Shown piece by piece: positions 45,356 to 55,842 of a stretch of DNA of 64,000 nt (position 1 is the first letter of the stretch; each line of letters opens with the position of its first letter). The stretch is from NCBI RefSeq assembly GCF_014898055.3, contig NW_023601433.1, positions 43,767,876 to 43,831,875 on the forward strand. Direction: 5' to 3'. The DNA is from Talpa occidentalis (taxonomy: Eukaryota > Chordata > Mammalia > Eulipotyphla > Talpidae). A model generated the notes under the pieces. It saw only the letters and a program-made list of their open reading frames with translations. It searched no databases and had not been told where the DNA came from. The position numbers and the translations under genes are program-made.

Positions 45356-46117
45356 GGCCTTCCTGGTGGCACAAGGGGTTAAGTCTCAGCACTATGAAGC
45401 TATCTGTATCCACTGCAACATGAGTTCGATCCTTGACCAGGGAGCAAACCCATATGGCACAGCAGACTGTGAGACTTAGCCACTATTCCTCCATCTTGTG
45501 TATAACCGCCATCTTAGTATTTCAAGTTTTGCTTACTCAAGACTAATTAGCCTGCATTCCAAAGAGGGTTTATGACCCCCACCCCACTGTGGTCTTATCT
45601 CTGATGGCCAGCCACAGTGGAGCCGAGTAATGGGTCTAATTGGCCATAAAATAGAACTGAGCAATGCAGGCCACTGATGGGGTCAAACTAGCCATAAAAT
45701 AACTGTGTACCCACCATTATTAAGAAATGCACCTGTGTAATCAATGAATGATGCACCTATGTAACTGATGAATGACTGCCAACATGATTTAATTTTTAGA
45801 AATCTACTTGTATCCCTATATAAGATCCCTGTCTCCTTTGTTCAGGGCTCCCGACCTCCACCGTTACATTGGTGCGTGTCGAGGGCCCGGTCTCGAGCCC
45901 ATAATAAACTCCTTTGTGTTCTTACAGCAGTTGTCTGTGTGTCCTTGGGGGCTGCACTAGTCGACGCTGGGCAGAACACAGACCTCTCCTGTTTCACCCG
46001 CCGCTCCCCTCAGCAGTGTACTTGGGTCCTTCTGCCTGCTCTGCTCCCCACCCTGTCTCTGGTGAATCCTCTCAGTACCCCACACCTCTGGTCTACTCTT
46101 GTATGCATAAATAAATA
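45356..46117 (+). mobile_element. tRNA-derived SINE split by LTR-F
   Basis: SINE parts are 45356-45467 and 45979-46117. B-box-like 'gagttcgatcc' starts at 45422. Short flank duplication atgtctag / atgcctag. Broken in the body by LTR-F. Confidence 0.93.
45468..45978 (+). mobile_element. Solo LTR-F inside a SINE
   Basis: 511 bp, tgtgagactt...gcagaaca, with a perfect 5-bp duplication cagac at 45463-45467 and 45979-45983 made of SINE sequence. TATATAA at 45817-45823 and AATAAA at 45903-45908 give U3-R-U5 on the plus strand. Single copy in the window; family not recognised. Confidence 0.95.
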
Positions 46118-46125
46118 ATGCCTAG

Positions 46126-46649
46126 CTATTCATTTATTCATTCGATATGTATCTATTGAATTCCTAATGCAAGGAGAGACAGTTTCATGCAGACATTAAC
46201 AGCGTTGTTATAATACAATATACTTCAATTAAATAGAAAAGAATTATGCTTGATGGATCTATTATGATGCTAAATGGAGGTGCTGGGCAGACACCAGGTT
46301 GTATAATCAGGACATTAATGACAAGTTGAAGCAGAGGTAGACAGTTGACAGTCAACAGCTGCTAAGTTTGATTTATAGCCATGAACAAAAGGAACCAAAG
46401 TAAGGCATTAAAAATTCACTTCCAACACTTTTTTTTACTAAGTTATATCAAAACATACCACGATTACATCTCATGTTCAGAGAATTTTTCTTTTTGTTTA
46501 AGAAAATTGGTAAGTAGGAGTTAGAAAAAATGAAAAGCTATGGATAAAATTTTTTAACTTGGAAAAAAGGTTTAGGGCTTAGTATAATAAGATTCTCCCA
46601 ATGTCCCCTATTTCATGTTCCTTCTATTGGGGAGGCTTGTATGTAAGTG
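46126..46649. other. Unique AT-rich DNA
   Basis: Nothing recognised. Confidence 0.45.
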
Positions 46650-46653
46650 ATTC

Positions 46654-47067
46654 TGTTGGAGGAATAGTTTATCCTGAATCAACTCCACCCACTGATATTT
46701 TATGAACTCCCCCCGCTACCTCCATGCCAAAGAGAGCACAGTTTACTGAGAATCACAACTTCCATCATACCTGACTCTTGACATCCTGAAGGGAGCGTTG
46801 CTGAGAACTAAGTAAGGGTGGAGGTAAGCAACCATGCTGGGTATAAAACTGACCACATGTGGACTTGCACTCTCTTGATTTTTCCTGCTTCCAGCCTGTA
46901 GCTGGCATCTTAGCTCAGAAGGCTTTACCAGTAGGATGTATTGACCATTTAATCTCTGTGTGTCTTCTTCCTCTCATTTTCTCTGTGTGCCTGGTCTACA
47001 ATCTTTTCCTGAATTCTTAAGCATGCAGCCAGGTCACTCCATTTCCCCTTTGGGTTACCCTGTAATG
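46654..47067 (+). mobile_element. Solo LTR-A6 (diverged)
   Basis: 414 bp, tgttggagg...ccctgtaatg. The terminal CA has changed to TG, but attc flanks both ends (46650-46653, 47068-47071). TATA-like 'gtataaaac' near 46841. Older than A1-A3. Confidence 0.88.
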
Positions 47068-47071
47068 ATTC

Positions 47072-47643
47072 CAGAAATAGAGCTCTCCACTTGATTTAAA
47101 GAGTGAAAGTTTATTTCCATGGCATTTTAGTAAAATAAAGAATTACACAAAAAATCGAGGCATTCATAAATTTCTTTAGCCAAACTAAAATGGTATGATA
47201 GATTAATTAGATGCTCTCTACTTACATCATTGTCATTTTGAAAGGCCCTTAAAATATTTTGCAAAAGCTCCAAGTGATTAATCATTGCAAGAAACTTAGA
47301 CATTGATAGAAGCAGAAATTATACTTCCCTTTTATAATTATGGGGAAAAAATAAGTCATTACATATCTTACAGATTGCCAAGGCTTACTCATTTTTGGAA
47401 CAGTCACACTAAGCATGCTTGTAGGTTTCATGTTGGGATGGCCTGCCATGAGTTTATGATATGAAAGATTCTCTGAGAAAGAAATCATCCAGGAAAAGCA
47501 AGTTGGCACACTGTCATGTCCACTATTAGAGCCTGGATCTTAGGAGGGGGAAGCCTGGGCAATACATTCTTCTACCAAAGCTATCCCTTTGACCCATCTC
47601 TATGGTTTCATCTCTGAGGTCTAGGGAGAGATGTATGAAAAAT
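47072..47643. other. Unique DNA
   Basis: About 570 bp; the 75-codon minus frame at 47282-47509 lacks a known domain. Confidence 0.45.
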
Positions 47644-47781
47644 AAAAACTTCATTTTTTTTTAAGATTTATTTATTTATACAAGCACTGGGTACAGTCAG
47701 AAGCACAGGAGGGTGAGAGAATTCACCAGAGCCAGAGCGGGAAGCAGAGCAGGCAGAAAGACCAAGTACACTGCTGAGGGG

Positions 47782-48406
47782 TGCCAAGGACCAGCACAGC
47801 AGTAGACGATGAGGCCACCTCAGGGTTGAGAGAAGCGTGCAGGGTGGTCAGGGCGTCGGCGAAAGAAATGACAAACAGACACACTTCAAGAGTGAAAATC
47901 TGAGTGTAATTTTCTTTGAGTTTGTGACCAGTATATATATGTTTTCCAAAAGCACAGGAATGAATATCAAAGAAATTAGCTTGCTCATGGGCTCAGTCTA
48001 TCACCATCAGGGAGGTGATCTACATAACAAACGATGACCATTATAGAAGAAAGAAGGAAGTTTAGAAAGACAGATAAGGGATTAAAGTTTGTAGTTCTAG
48101 AAAGACGGGATAAGATTTTTAGCATTCTTGTAGTGGTTCTTGGTGGTCGTTATGTTTTGATAAGCTTCTGCCTTTTCAGGGAACTTCCGCTGAACTTCCT
48201 CTGCTTCAGGGTGTTATGCTGTTCTCCGCCCCCTGCGGGCTGGTTGCCCAGCCAGACCTAGGGACCATGGCGAAAGCCATTCCTAAAGATCACTGCGGGG
48301 GGAGGTGCAGCAGGTAGGGTTTTGCTGTTCTCCCCCTGGGCGCTGGTTGCCCAGCCGGACCTAGGGCCGGTTAACCCTAAAGGTGACTGCAGGGGGAGGT
48401 GCAGCA
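47782..48406 (-). mobile_element. Solo LTR-G with duplicated U3 segment, inside a SINE
   Basis: 625 bp, tgccaagg...gtgcagca, with a perfect 6-bp duplication gagggg at 47776-47781 and 48407-48412. The TATA-like run at 47932-47940 and the position of the GC-rich block place U3 on the right, so it reads on the minus strand. The 6-bp duplication fits a betaretrovirus-like ERV. No AATAAA found. Confidence 0.93.
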
Positions 48407-48407
48407 G
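48218..48407 (-). repeat. Tandem U3 repeat in LTR-G
   Basis: Two imperfect GC-rich units, 48218-48313 and 48324-48407, both from 'gctgttctcc' through 'ctggttgcccagcc', 'gacctaggg', to 'ggggaggtgcagcag'. They lie upstream of the LTR's TATA region, where retroviral enhancer repeats occur. Confidence 0.85.
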
Positions 48408-48742
48408 AGGGGGGCAGCGGGCGGCAGGAAAGGTCTGCGCACCATGCATGACCCTCCTCCAGTGACCGGGGAGCAGCAGGGGATCGAACCGGCGCTGCAG
48501 AGGCTGTGGGCAGCTTCGCAACCCAGCGCTCAACCGCTGTGCCACCGGGGAGGCTCAAAAACTTCATTTTTCATACCAGTACTTCTGTAAGATATTTTCA
48601 ACTGAGCCTTCATTGTATTTTTTCTATCCAGTACTTCTAATTTCTTCCACTGATAGCAATGGTTTCTCTGCTTGTGAATTTGTCCTACCCCATCTTTGAA
48701 ATGGTCAGAGATTAAATAGTCACAAAAAATGGAGAGATAGAG

Positions 48743-48806
48743 AGTGATAATGTGAGGGAGAGAGAGAGAAAGAGGGAAAAAATAGGGAGGGGGAGGGGAA
48801 GGGAGT
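48743..48806 (+). repeat. GA-rich simple repeat
   Basis: Imperfect purine tract of (GA)n and G-rich runs. Confidence 0.8.
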
Positions 48807-48939
48807 GTATATTTTCTGGTTCATATGATCTTACACTTTCCCATTTTCTAAAGTTCAGAGAGTTATTTAACAGAGATGGACATCAAAGTGGAAGAAAAGG
48901 GTTTTCCTATAATATCAGAAGCTTTCTGCTTAATAGAAC

Positions 48940-49413
48940 TGTTAGGGGGAAAAGGCAGTCCCAAAGCTAATTCCATACAGGCTTTGTGGACTCCACCCCC
49001 ACCCCAGGTCAAAGCCAAAGACACTGGGAACTCCAAATCCCATCACCACCAAAGGGAAGGTGGCTGGGACCTGAGGGTGGGGTTAAGCAGCCAGGTGGAT
49101 ACAAAAGGCAGACACGTGGGCTTTGGGGGCTCTCTCCATTTTGGGGCCCTCGGCCAGCTCGCGGCGTCCGTCTAGCTCTGAGAGTGACTTTGGGGTTTCC
49201 AGGTCGTCGGATCGGGTAGGACGCATTAAAGACTTTATTTCCCTATTTTCTCCCTGAGTTGTACATTTTCCTTATTTCTTTTTCTCTTGTAAATAAACCT
49301 TTTATTAACCCTTTTGCGTGTGTCTGTAGTAGAGTATTCATAAGTCCCTTTAAAGCGCGCGGGTGAGGACCCACAGCCAGGAACCCGTTTAATATCGGGG
49401 TTGCTCTATAACA
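48940..49413 (+). mobile_element. Solo LTR-A1
   Basis: 474 bp, tgttaggggg...ctataaca, perfect gaac duplication at 48936-48939 and 49414-49417. AATAAA at 49292-49297 just before 'ccttttattaaccc'. With A2, the best preserved copy of the family. Confidence 0.97.
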
Positions 49414-49417
49414 GAAC

Positions 49418-49794
49418 CTCTATAGGATATGACCAAGCTTTAGTACTTCAAGTGCCCTGACATATTTACAGCACCCAGAGAGGGACACATCTAGAAGCAC
49501 TTCATTGGCAGAGAACAGTGCCTTCAGAATTGGCAAATGTAAAATCATATAGCTTTAGTAACCTTAGGAGTCAACACATGGTTATAAAAGGGCAAAGGTA
49601 ACTTTGGAAGGAGTGAGGGTTAAAGTGACTTTGGCATGCATGGCAGGATCCTTGATACTTCCCAGACATTGCCATCCTCACAAAATTTATAATCATGTTG
49701 TAGGGTGGACAGGCTTTGAAAGAAGAAAGGAAAAAAATAACAGACCCCATGTGAATGCATAAGTGTTGTAACTCTCCAAGGCCTCATAAATGCA
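49418..49794. other. Unique DNA
   Basis: Nothing recognised in about 375 bp. Confidence 0.45.
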
Positions 49795-50245
49795 CAAGGA
49801 TGTCCACTTCCACTAATACTATTCAACATAGTATTGGAAATCTATTTAAAGCAATAGGCAAGAGAAAGATATAAAAGGAATCCAGATTGGTAAGGAAGAA
49901 ACAAAACTATCATTATTTGCAGATGACATGATAATATGCATAAAAACCCAAAGATGCCACTAAAATACTAATTGAAACAATAAATCAGTAAAGTGGCAGG
50001 TAACAAAATCAATTTACAAAAATCAGTTGCATTCTTATATATAAACGATGGACTAGAAGAGAAAGAAATCAAGAAAGTGATCCCACTTATAATTATATTA
50101 ATAAGAATTAAACACCTAACACTTAATCTAAATACTTAACAAAGGAGGTGAAGGAGCTATACAATAAAAATCATAAGACACTGTTAAAAAAACAGAAGAT
50201 GACACAAAGAATTGGAAAAGTATATCCTAATTGTGGATTAGAAGA

Positions 50246-50303
50246 GGCCCTGCACCTCTGGCCTACATCCCAGATCTTGTATACATAAATTTAAAAAAAA
50301 AGG
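50246..50303 (+). mobile_element. SINE 3' end remnant
   Basis: 'ccctgcacctctggcctacatcccagatcttgtatac' plus an A-rich tail; only the last 60 bp of the SINE. Confidence 0.75.
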
Positions 50304-50454
50304 TGAAATTTTGCCATTTGTTACAAAATGGGAGGGGATTATGATAAGCAAAAAAATCAGGAAAAGAAAGATAAATAATGAATGGTTTCACTTATATGTA
50401 GAATGTGAGAAACAAACAGTCAGGCAGATCCAAAACCAATAACAAACCCTAGAA

Positions 50455-50905
50455 CTTTTTTCTTTTTACATATTTTTTACATCATTCTTCATTTTTTTTT
50501 TTTTACAATGTATGCTTTCTCATCTCAGTTATAGTCCCATGAAATTCCTACTACCAATTCACCTGTGTACCATCACTACAGTCTTCCCATGGGTTTTGAT
50601 CCTACTCCCTTCTCCCCCACTGCAGAATGTCTCTGGTTTATAGTTGCTTGTTGATTTTAATTTTCACTTTATTATAATAACTTTTTTTCCCTGATCCATT
50701 ATTTGGATCCTCTACATTCCTCCTATAAGTGAAACCATCTGGTATTTCTTTTTCTTTCTGGTGTATTTCCCTGAGCATGATCCCTTCCAGCTCTGTTCAT
50801 TTTGCTGCAAATGGCTTGAGTTTATCTTTTTGATTGCTGAGTAATATTCCGTTGTGTATATATACCACATGTTCTTGATCCAGTCATCTATTTGGGGGCA
50901 TTTGG
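50455..50905 (-). mobile_element. L1 3' end inserted into an L1
   Basis: Same 3' UTR and ORF2 C-terminus as the L1 at 1441, heavily 5' truncated (about 450 bp). Flanks caaaccctagaa (50443-50454) and caaaccctataa (50906-50917) are the target duplication within the host L1 3' UTR. Confidence 0.92.
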
Positions 50906-51114
50906 CAAACCCTATAAGTTTGACTGTAGAATTGGGGCTACCAAGGGAGGATGGAGAGAGGAGGGTGGCTAGTGGACTGTGGCACATGACTATGGGCGTG
51001 TCGGTGGTGGGTGTGGTGTGGTCACATACATGTGAAGGAGTGTGACCCTATACCTCTGAATGACATTTAGTGTCATAAACCATTGTTGCCTCAATAATAA
51101 TAATGCAACCCACA

Positions 51115-51830
51115 TGGGAATAGAAGGAGACAATAGTTGTCATAACCTTCACTATAAACATGACTCTGCTTTTTGAGTGAAAAAGCAGAAAATAGTGAAA
51201 AAGGCTGAAAATATCTGATGAATATGGGTTTCACAAAACTTCCCCAACTGACAAAAACAAAAAATAAAGATATTCACGCTACACATGAGAACAATATGCT
51301 CATCTTCAGTCACACAGAGTGAAGACCCATTCATCTATCTACTGGAACTGACACAGGAACCACTAGACCTAGAGATAGCTGCCAACTAGTATTGTATCTT
51401 CAGGAGGATTATCAAAATCTGAGCTGGAGACAAGTCAGGAACAGAACATATGTCTAGAGAGAGTAGCACAATCAGAATGAGGAGTGATCTAACAGAGCTG
51501 GTTTAGGGTGGCAGAAGAAGCAAAATCTCCACATCTGCACATATCCCGAGAAGTTCAGTGTGGCGGGATCGTGTTCACTTCTCAAGTGGCTGCATTCACA
51601 TTGTGCAGGGACAAGAGTCTCTACCCGGAATCTGGGAAACTTGTTCACTCCCAAGTCATTTGTAGACAAAGAAGGTATCCAACCTGAGAGTTAGAAAACA
51701 ACTTCCTTTTATCTTCATAGTTCTCTAGGGAAGCTATAAAGTAAGATTATTCTTTTTGATATTGAAGATAAAATGAGCTAAAGTGACAGCACTTTGAAAA
51801 ATTGAAAGCTTTTTTTAAAAAAAATGTATT
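51115..51830. other. Unique DNA
   Basis: About 700 bp; no repeat or gene recognised. Confidence 0.45.
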
Positions 51831-51864
51831 TAGCTTCTAGCCAGTGGCTGTGCTGGCCACACAG

Positions 51865-52092
51865 TCCTGAACGCCCAGCGAAAGGACGCCAAATCTGTGA
51901 AGATCAAGAAAAACAAGGATAATGTGAAGTTTAAAGTCCAATGCAGGGGATACCTGTACACCCTGGTCATCACAGATAAAGAAAAGGCAGAGAAGCTGAA
52001 GCAGTCCCTGCCCCCAGGTTTGGCAGTAAAGGAGCTGAAATGAGCTGTGTGTGCTGACTTGAACTTTATTAAAATTTAAAAAATTAAAAAAA
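51865..52092 (+). pseudogene. RPL38: RPL38 processed pseudogene, 5' truncated
   Basis: Codons from about 51876 ([20 protein letters not shown]...) to the TGA at 52041-52043 (...GLAVKELK) match ribosomal protein L38 of the large subunit. About 54 of its 70 codons are open with a few substitutions (VQCRGY where L38 has VRCSRY). There is no intron, the first ~15 codons and the ATG are missing, and an A-rich tail follows at 52068-52092. 'tatttagctt' (51828) and 'tatatagctt' (52093) may be the duplicated target. Without a start or promoter it should be inactive. Confidence 0.95.
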
Positions 52093-52099
52093 TATATAG

Positions 52100-53320
52100 C
52101 TTTAAATACACTAATCATAATTGGTGGATAGTGCAGTGCCCTGTTGCCAGTGTAGCTCCAAACTTGGGTGGACACTATTTCCCTCACTTTTTTCCATCTC
52201 TTTTTCTCTTCTTGGCCTAATGGACTTCCTTTCTATTTCACACTACATAAGCAACACATATCATTGTCACATTCACACAAGCACATACACACACTCATAC
52301 TGGTCTAGGAGTGACTGCTTGTTTATGACAGATGTCCATTCTGCTTGAAAGCATCATTGCAGTACCAGTGCTCAAAGATTTTTAATAGCATCCCTAGTTA
52401 TTTGGAGTTGAGGAACAACTTATCGCTCAATTTGTTCTTGAACATCCTAAACAGAACAAGTAATTGAATAAATAAATAATATAAAATAATGGATCTGGAA
52501 ATAGAAATGGTATCCTTGGTATTATTTCACAATTTGCTATTTGTAGCAGGCATTTAGGCCATTGAATAGAGAGCATTAAGGCAATCTAGTGATTGGTGGG
52601 CAGTATCTCCTCCATTGGCTGCCCTTAAAGCAAAGTTCAAGTTCCTCTAAAAATTTATTATTTAACACTTATAGGAAATTCTCTTTGTGCCACTGTATGA
52701 GATTTTATGAGATGTAAAGGCAAAAATTTTGTACCTTTGCCAACATATAATGCTGATAAAGGATTTAGTTTAAATGACTTTAGCTAATTGAATCATTAAC
52801 TGATGTGAGACTCTCTTAATGAGTCAAATGTTTTGGAGCAGGGAATTCAGCAGCATTTTATGAAGCTTTTAATTAGAACAGACCCTGTGAAACATGTTTA
52901 CAGCTACCACCACAGTCAGTACAATCAAATAGATCCTGGTAGTAAAAGCGAGTGTCCCCTGTTGTCATGAAGATACTGGTACCTAACAACCAATTAGTTG
53001 TGGCGGTGTTCTTTCAATAATTACCATTGTTATTTTCCTTCTGAAACCTCATTAATCTGAAAGGTAAATGAGTAATTGATGATTCAGTGAAGGAGAGAGA
53101 CTTCTATCATTCTGTGTATAAATTAATTGGGTTTCAACCGATAAAACACACTCACAGGGAAAACATTACAAGTTAACAAAAAACATAAGGAATTTGATTT
53201 TACTTTGAAGAAACACTGAGTTAAATCTGGATGCAAGGTAGCTGAAAAAATGATAGTAATAGAGGGAGCGCTATAAGACATTAATGTAATCTGTCTGCTT
53301 ATTAAAAGGACCCAGTCATA
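52100..53320. other. Unique DNA
   Basis: About 1.2 kb of AT-rich DNA; the short frames are unsupported. Confidence 0.5.
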
Positions 53321-53324
53321 CACA

Positions 53325-53975
53325 TTAAATAAACAGATTCAAGAAAAAATAGAAAATCTCAACAGATTTATAACAAGTAAAGAGATTGAATCATTAATCA
53401 AAAACAAAGAAAAGAAAAAAACAAACAAACAAACAAAAAAAAACCCAAAGAAAAGGCCAGAACTAGTTGGCTTCAGTAGTAAATTCTACCCAACACTGAA
53501 AAAGAATTAATAGCAATTCCTCCAAACTCTTCAAAGAATAGAAGAAAACTCATTTTCTAATTCATTCTATGAGATCAACATTATATAATACCAAAGCCAG
53601 GTAAGGCCATTGTAAGAACAGAAAATTACTAGCAGTAACTGTTATGAATGTCGATGCAACAATTCTCAACACAATACAACCAAATTAAATTCAATAGCAT
53701 ATTACAAAGGATTATACACAAGGCCCAATCTGGATATATCCCATGAATGCAATAGAATGCAAAATAGAAAATCAATCAATGTAATACACCACATTAATAG
53801 AACAAAATAATAAATCACACAATCACCTCAATTAGCACAGCAGACACTTGACAAAATCCAACACTCTACCATGATACAAACACTCAGAAAACTAGGAATT
53901 GACAGGGAATACCTCAATATGATAAAGGTCATTCAAGAAAAACCAGCACCTAACATCATACTAAACTTTGAAAAA
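53325..53975 (+). mobile_element. Old L1 ORF2 fragment
   Basis: Sense text matching L1 reverse transcriptase: 'acaagtaaagagattgaatc', 'ttctacccaacactgaaa', 'ctcttcaaagaatagaag', 'taataccaaagccagg', 'acacttgacaaaatccaac', 'cagcacctaacatcatactaaac'. Many indels. Contains an (AAAC)n run at 53420-53445. It is the host of the RPL23A retrocopy that follows. Confidence 0.88.
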
Positions 53976-53997
53976 TTCATTTGGCCCTTTTTATGAA

Positions 53998-54885
53998 GAT
54001 GATGCCAAAAGTAAAGAAGGAAGTCCCTGATTTTCGCAAAGCCATAGCCAAAGCTTTGAAGGCCAAGCAAGCTGCCCTGAAAGGTATCCACAGCCACACA
54101 CAAAGAACCTACTTTCTGAAGGCCTGAGACATTGCAACTCCAAAGGCAACCCAAATATCCCTAGAAGAGCACCCTCAGGAGAAACAAGCTTGACCCCTCT
54201 GCCACCATCTGTCCCGACCTGTGGGATTTGTAGGCATGAAAAGAGAAGGGCTGAGGATGAAATGAGGGGCTTGAGACAACTTGACGCTAATGCATGCTTC
54301 TTTATTTTTCCTTTTCCTTCTCTTACTTTTCCATGTCTTTCTTTTCCCTGTCTTTCTTATTTCCCCGGCCTTCTCTCTGCTCCTCTCGCAGCACTCTCCT
54401 CTCTCGTGGTTCTCCTCTTAAATCTCTTTTCTTCTCCCCTCTCTCTCCTGTGTTCTCCTCTTATATCCTGGTAGCTCCTCCCCCCGTACCTTCCATTCTC
54501 ATGTGATTTACAGGAAAAACCTGTGGTTCTCCAAAAGCAAAACAGTAAAGCGAAGCTTAACTCATGGCATGCATAAGCAACATGGCGCGTGCTCTGGACG
54601 GCTCCAGACAACCATCAAGATCCCCTGACCACTGAGTCAGCCATGAAGAAGTTAGAAGACAGCAGCACAATTGTGTTCTCCATAGATGTTAAGGTAACAA
54701 GCACCAGGTCAAACAGGCTCTATGACATTGATGTGGCCAAGGTCAACACCACATCCAGACTTGATATGAAGAAGAAGCTTGTGTTTGATTCGTGACTATG
54801 ATGGGTTGGATGTTGCCAACAAAATGGGACTCTTCTAAACTGAGTCCAGCTGGTTAAATATATATATTTTTTACCATTAAAAAAA
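53998..54885 (+). pseudogene. RPL23A: RPL23A processed pseudogene split by LTR-D2
   Basis: The start (ATGATGCCAAAAGTAAAG) through 54209 and the part from 54617 to the 3' UTR ('ctaaactgagtccagctgg' at 54836) match ribosomal protein L23a in order: KALKAK, LKGIHSH, then after the [15 protein letters not shown] and [11 protein letters not shown]. It is intronless with a poly-A remnant at 54878-54885. The first half carries stop codons and indels (for example a stop after YFLKA), and the second half ends early. LTR-D2 (54210-54610) interrupts it where the protein reads ...YAIIK.... Confidence 0.95.
54210..54610 (-). mobile_element. Solo LTR-D2 inside the RPL23A pseudogene
   Basis: 401 bp, tgtcccgacc...gctccagaca, with a perfect 6-bp duplication accatc at 54204-54209 and 54611-54616 made of pseudogene sequence. 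On the minus strand it starts 'tgtctggagccgtccagagc' and has an AATAAA (complement at 54301-54306). Same family as LTR-D1; the 6-bp duplication supports a betaretrovirus/IAP-like ERV. Confidence 0.96.
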
Positions 54886-54892
54886 CCATCCA

Positions 54893-55163
54893 GGGGGCCT
54901 CGCCTGTGGTGCAAGGGGTTAAGTCTCAGCATTATGAAGCTATGGGCAACTACTGCATCATGAGTTTGATACCCAGCCAGGGAGCTAACCTACATGGCGC
55001 AGCAGACCTCTCCTGTCTCACCCACTGCTCCCCTCAGCAGTGTATTTCAGTAGATCCACCTGGTTCTGCTTCTCACTCTGTCTCTGGTGAATCTTCTCCC
55101 CCCTGCACCTCTGGCCTGTACCCCAGTCCTTGTATGCTTAAATAAATAAATCTTAAAAAAAAA
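54893..55163 (+). mobile_element. tRNA-derived SINE
   Basis: Full-length sense copy directly behind the pseudogene's A tail, an A-rich target typical of L1-driven insertion. Confidence 0.93.
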
Positions 55164-55210
55164 AGAACACTTGAAGAAAGCGTACCTTTGTTTGGGATAT
55201 ATTAAAGTTT

Positions 55211-55519
55211 TGTTTTTCTTTTTTAAAGATTTATTTTTATTTATTTATTTTTTTAATATTTATTTATTTATTTATACAAGCACTGAGTACAGTCAGAAGC
55301 CCAGGAGGGTGAGAGAATTCACCAGAGCCAGAGTGGGGAACAGAAAAGGCAGATGGACCAAAATACACTGCTGAGGGGAGCAGCGGGCACTGTAGGAGAG
55401 GTCTGCCCCTCCATGTGGGACCCTTGCCAGTGGCTGGGGATCAAACCGGCGCTGCAGAGGCTGCAGGCAGTGTCACAGCCCAGCGCTCAACTGCTCCTCC
55501 ACCAGGGGAGGTCCTGGTG
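55211..55519 (-). mobile_element. tRNA-derived SINE (younger subfamily)
   Basis: Antisense copy with an unusually long tail region (two 'atttattt' blocks). Perfect duplication tatattaaagttt at 55198-55210 and 55520-55532. Confidence 0.95.
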
Positions 55520-55842
55520 TATATTAAAGTTTAAAAAAAAAATTCAGTTGATGAGCTGACTGATAAATAGTAAAGTCTACTCCTTCCTAGGTGTGGAGAA
55601 GATGACATGTGTTCTAGAAATGGATTCTTCATTCAAGTCATTCAGCCATGGCATTAACAACCTTCCTTAGGCACTGAACTACAATGAAATTCCAAGTCCT
55701 TGTTTTTTGTTAAGGTGACTCACCAGATGTGGGCTGAACTTGGCTCCTCATACTTCTTTCTTTTAGTATTAAGCAAGAGTGATTGCTAAGTATCTCATCT
55801 CTCCCTTTCCTTTTGTATGCTGTAACATTCAAGTGTATTTGT

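Larger units (their letters stand above)
47659..48556 (-). mobile_element. tRNA-derived SINE (younger subfamily) split by LTR-G
   Basis: SINE parts are 47659-47781 and 48407-48556. Perfect outer duplication aaaaacttcattttt at 47644-47658 and 48557-48571. Confidence 0.95.
49795..51110 (+). mobile_element. Old L1 3' part, with a SINE tail and a second L1 inside
   Basis: Sense ORF2 text surrounds the reverse transcriptase FADD region ('ttgcagatgacatgataatatgc' at 49916), then come a SINE 3' remnant (50246-50303) and L1 3' UTR up to 'agtgtcataaaccattgttgcctcaataa' near 51095. A minus-strand L1 (50455-50905) interrupts the 3' UTR. Frames are broken. Confidence 0.88.

Noticed and set aside
45768..46118. 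116-codon plus-strand frame
   Set aside because: It crosses the LTR-F/SINE junction, so it is a chance frame made of two mobile elements.
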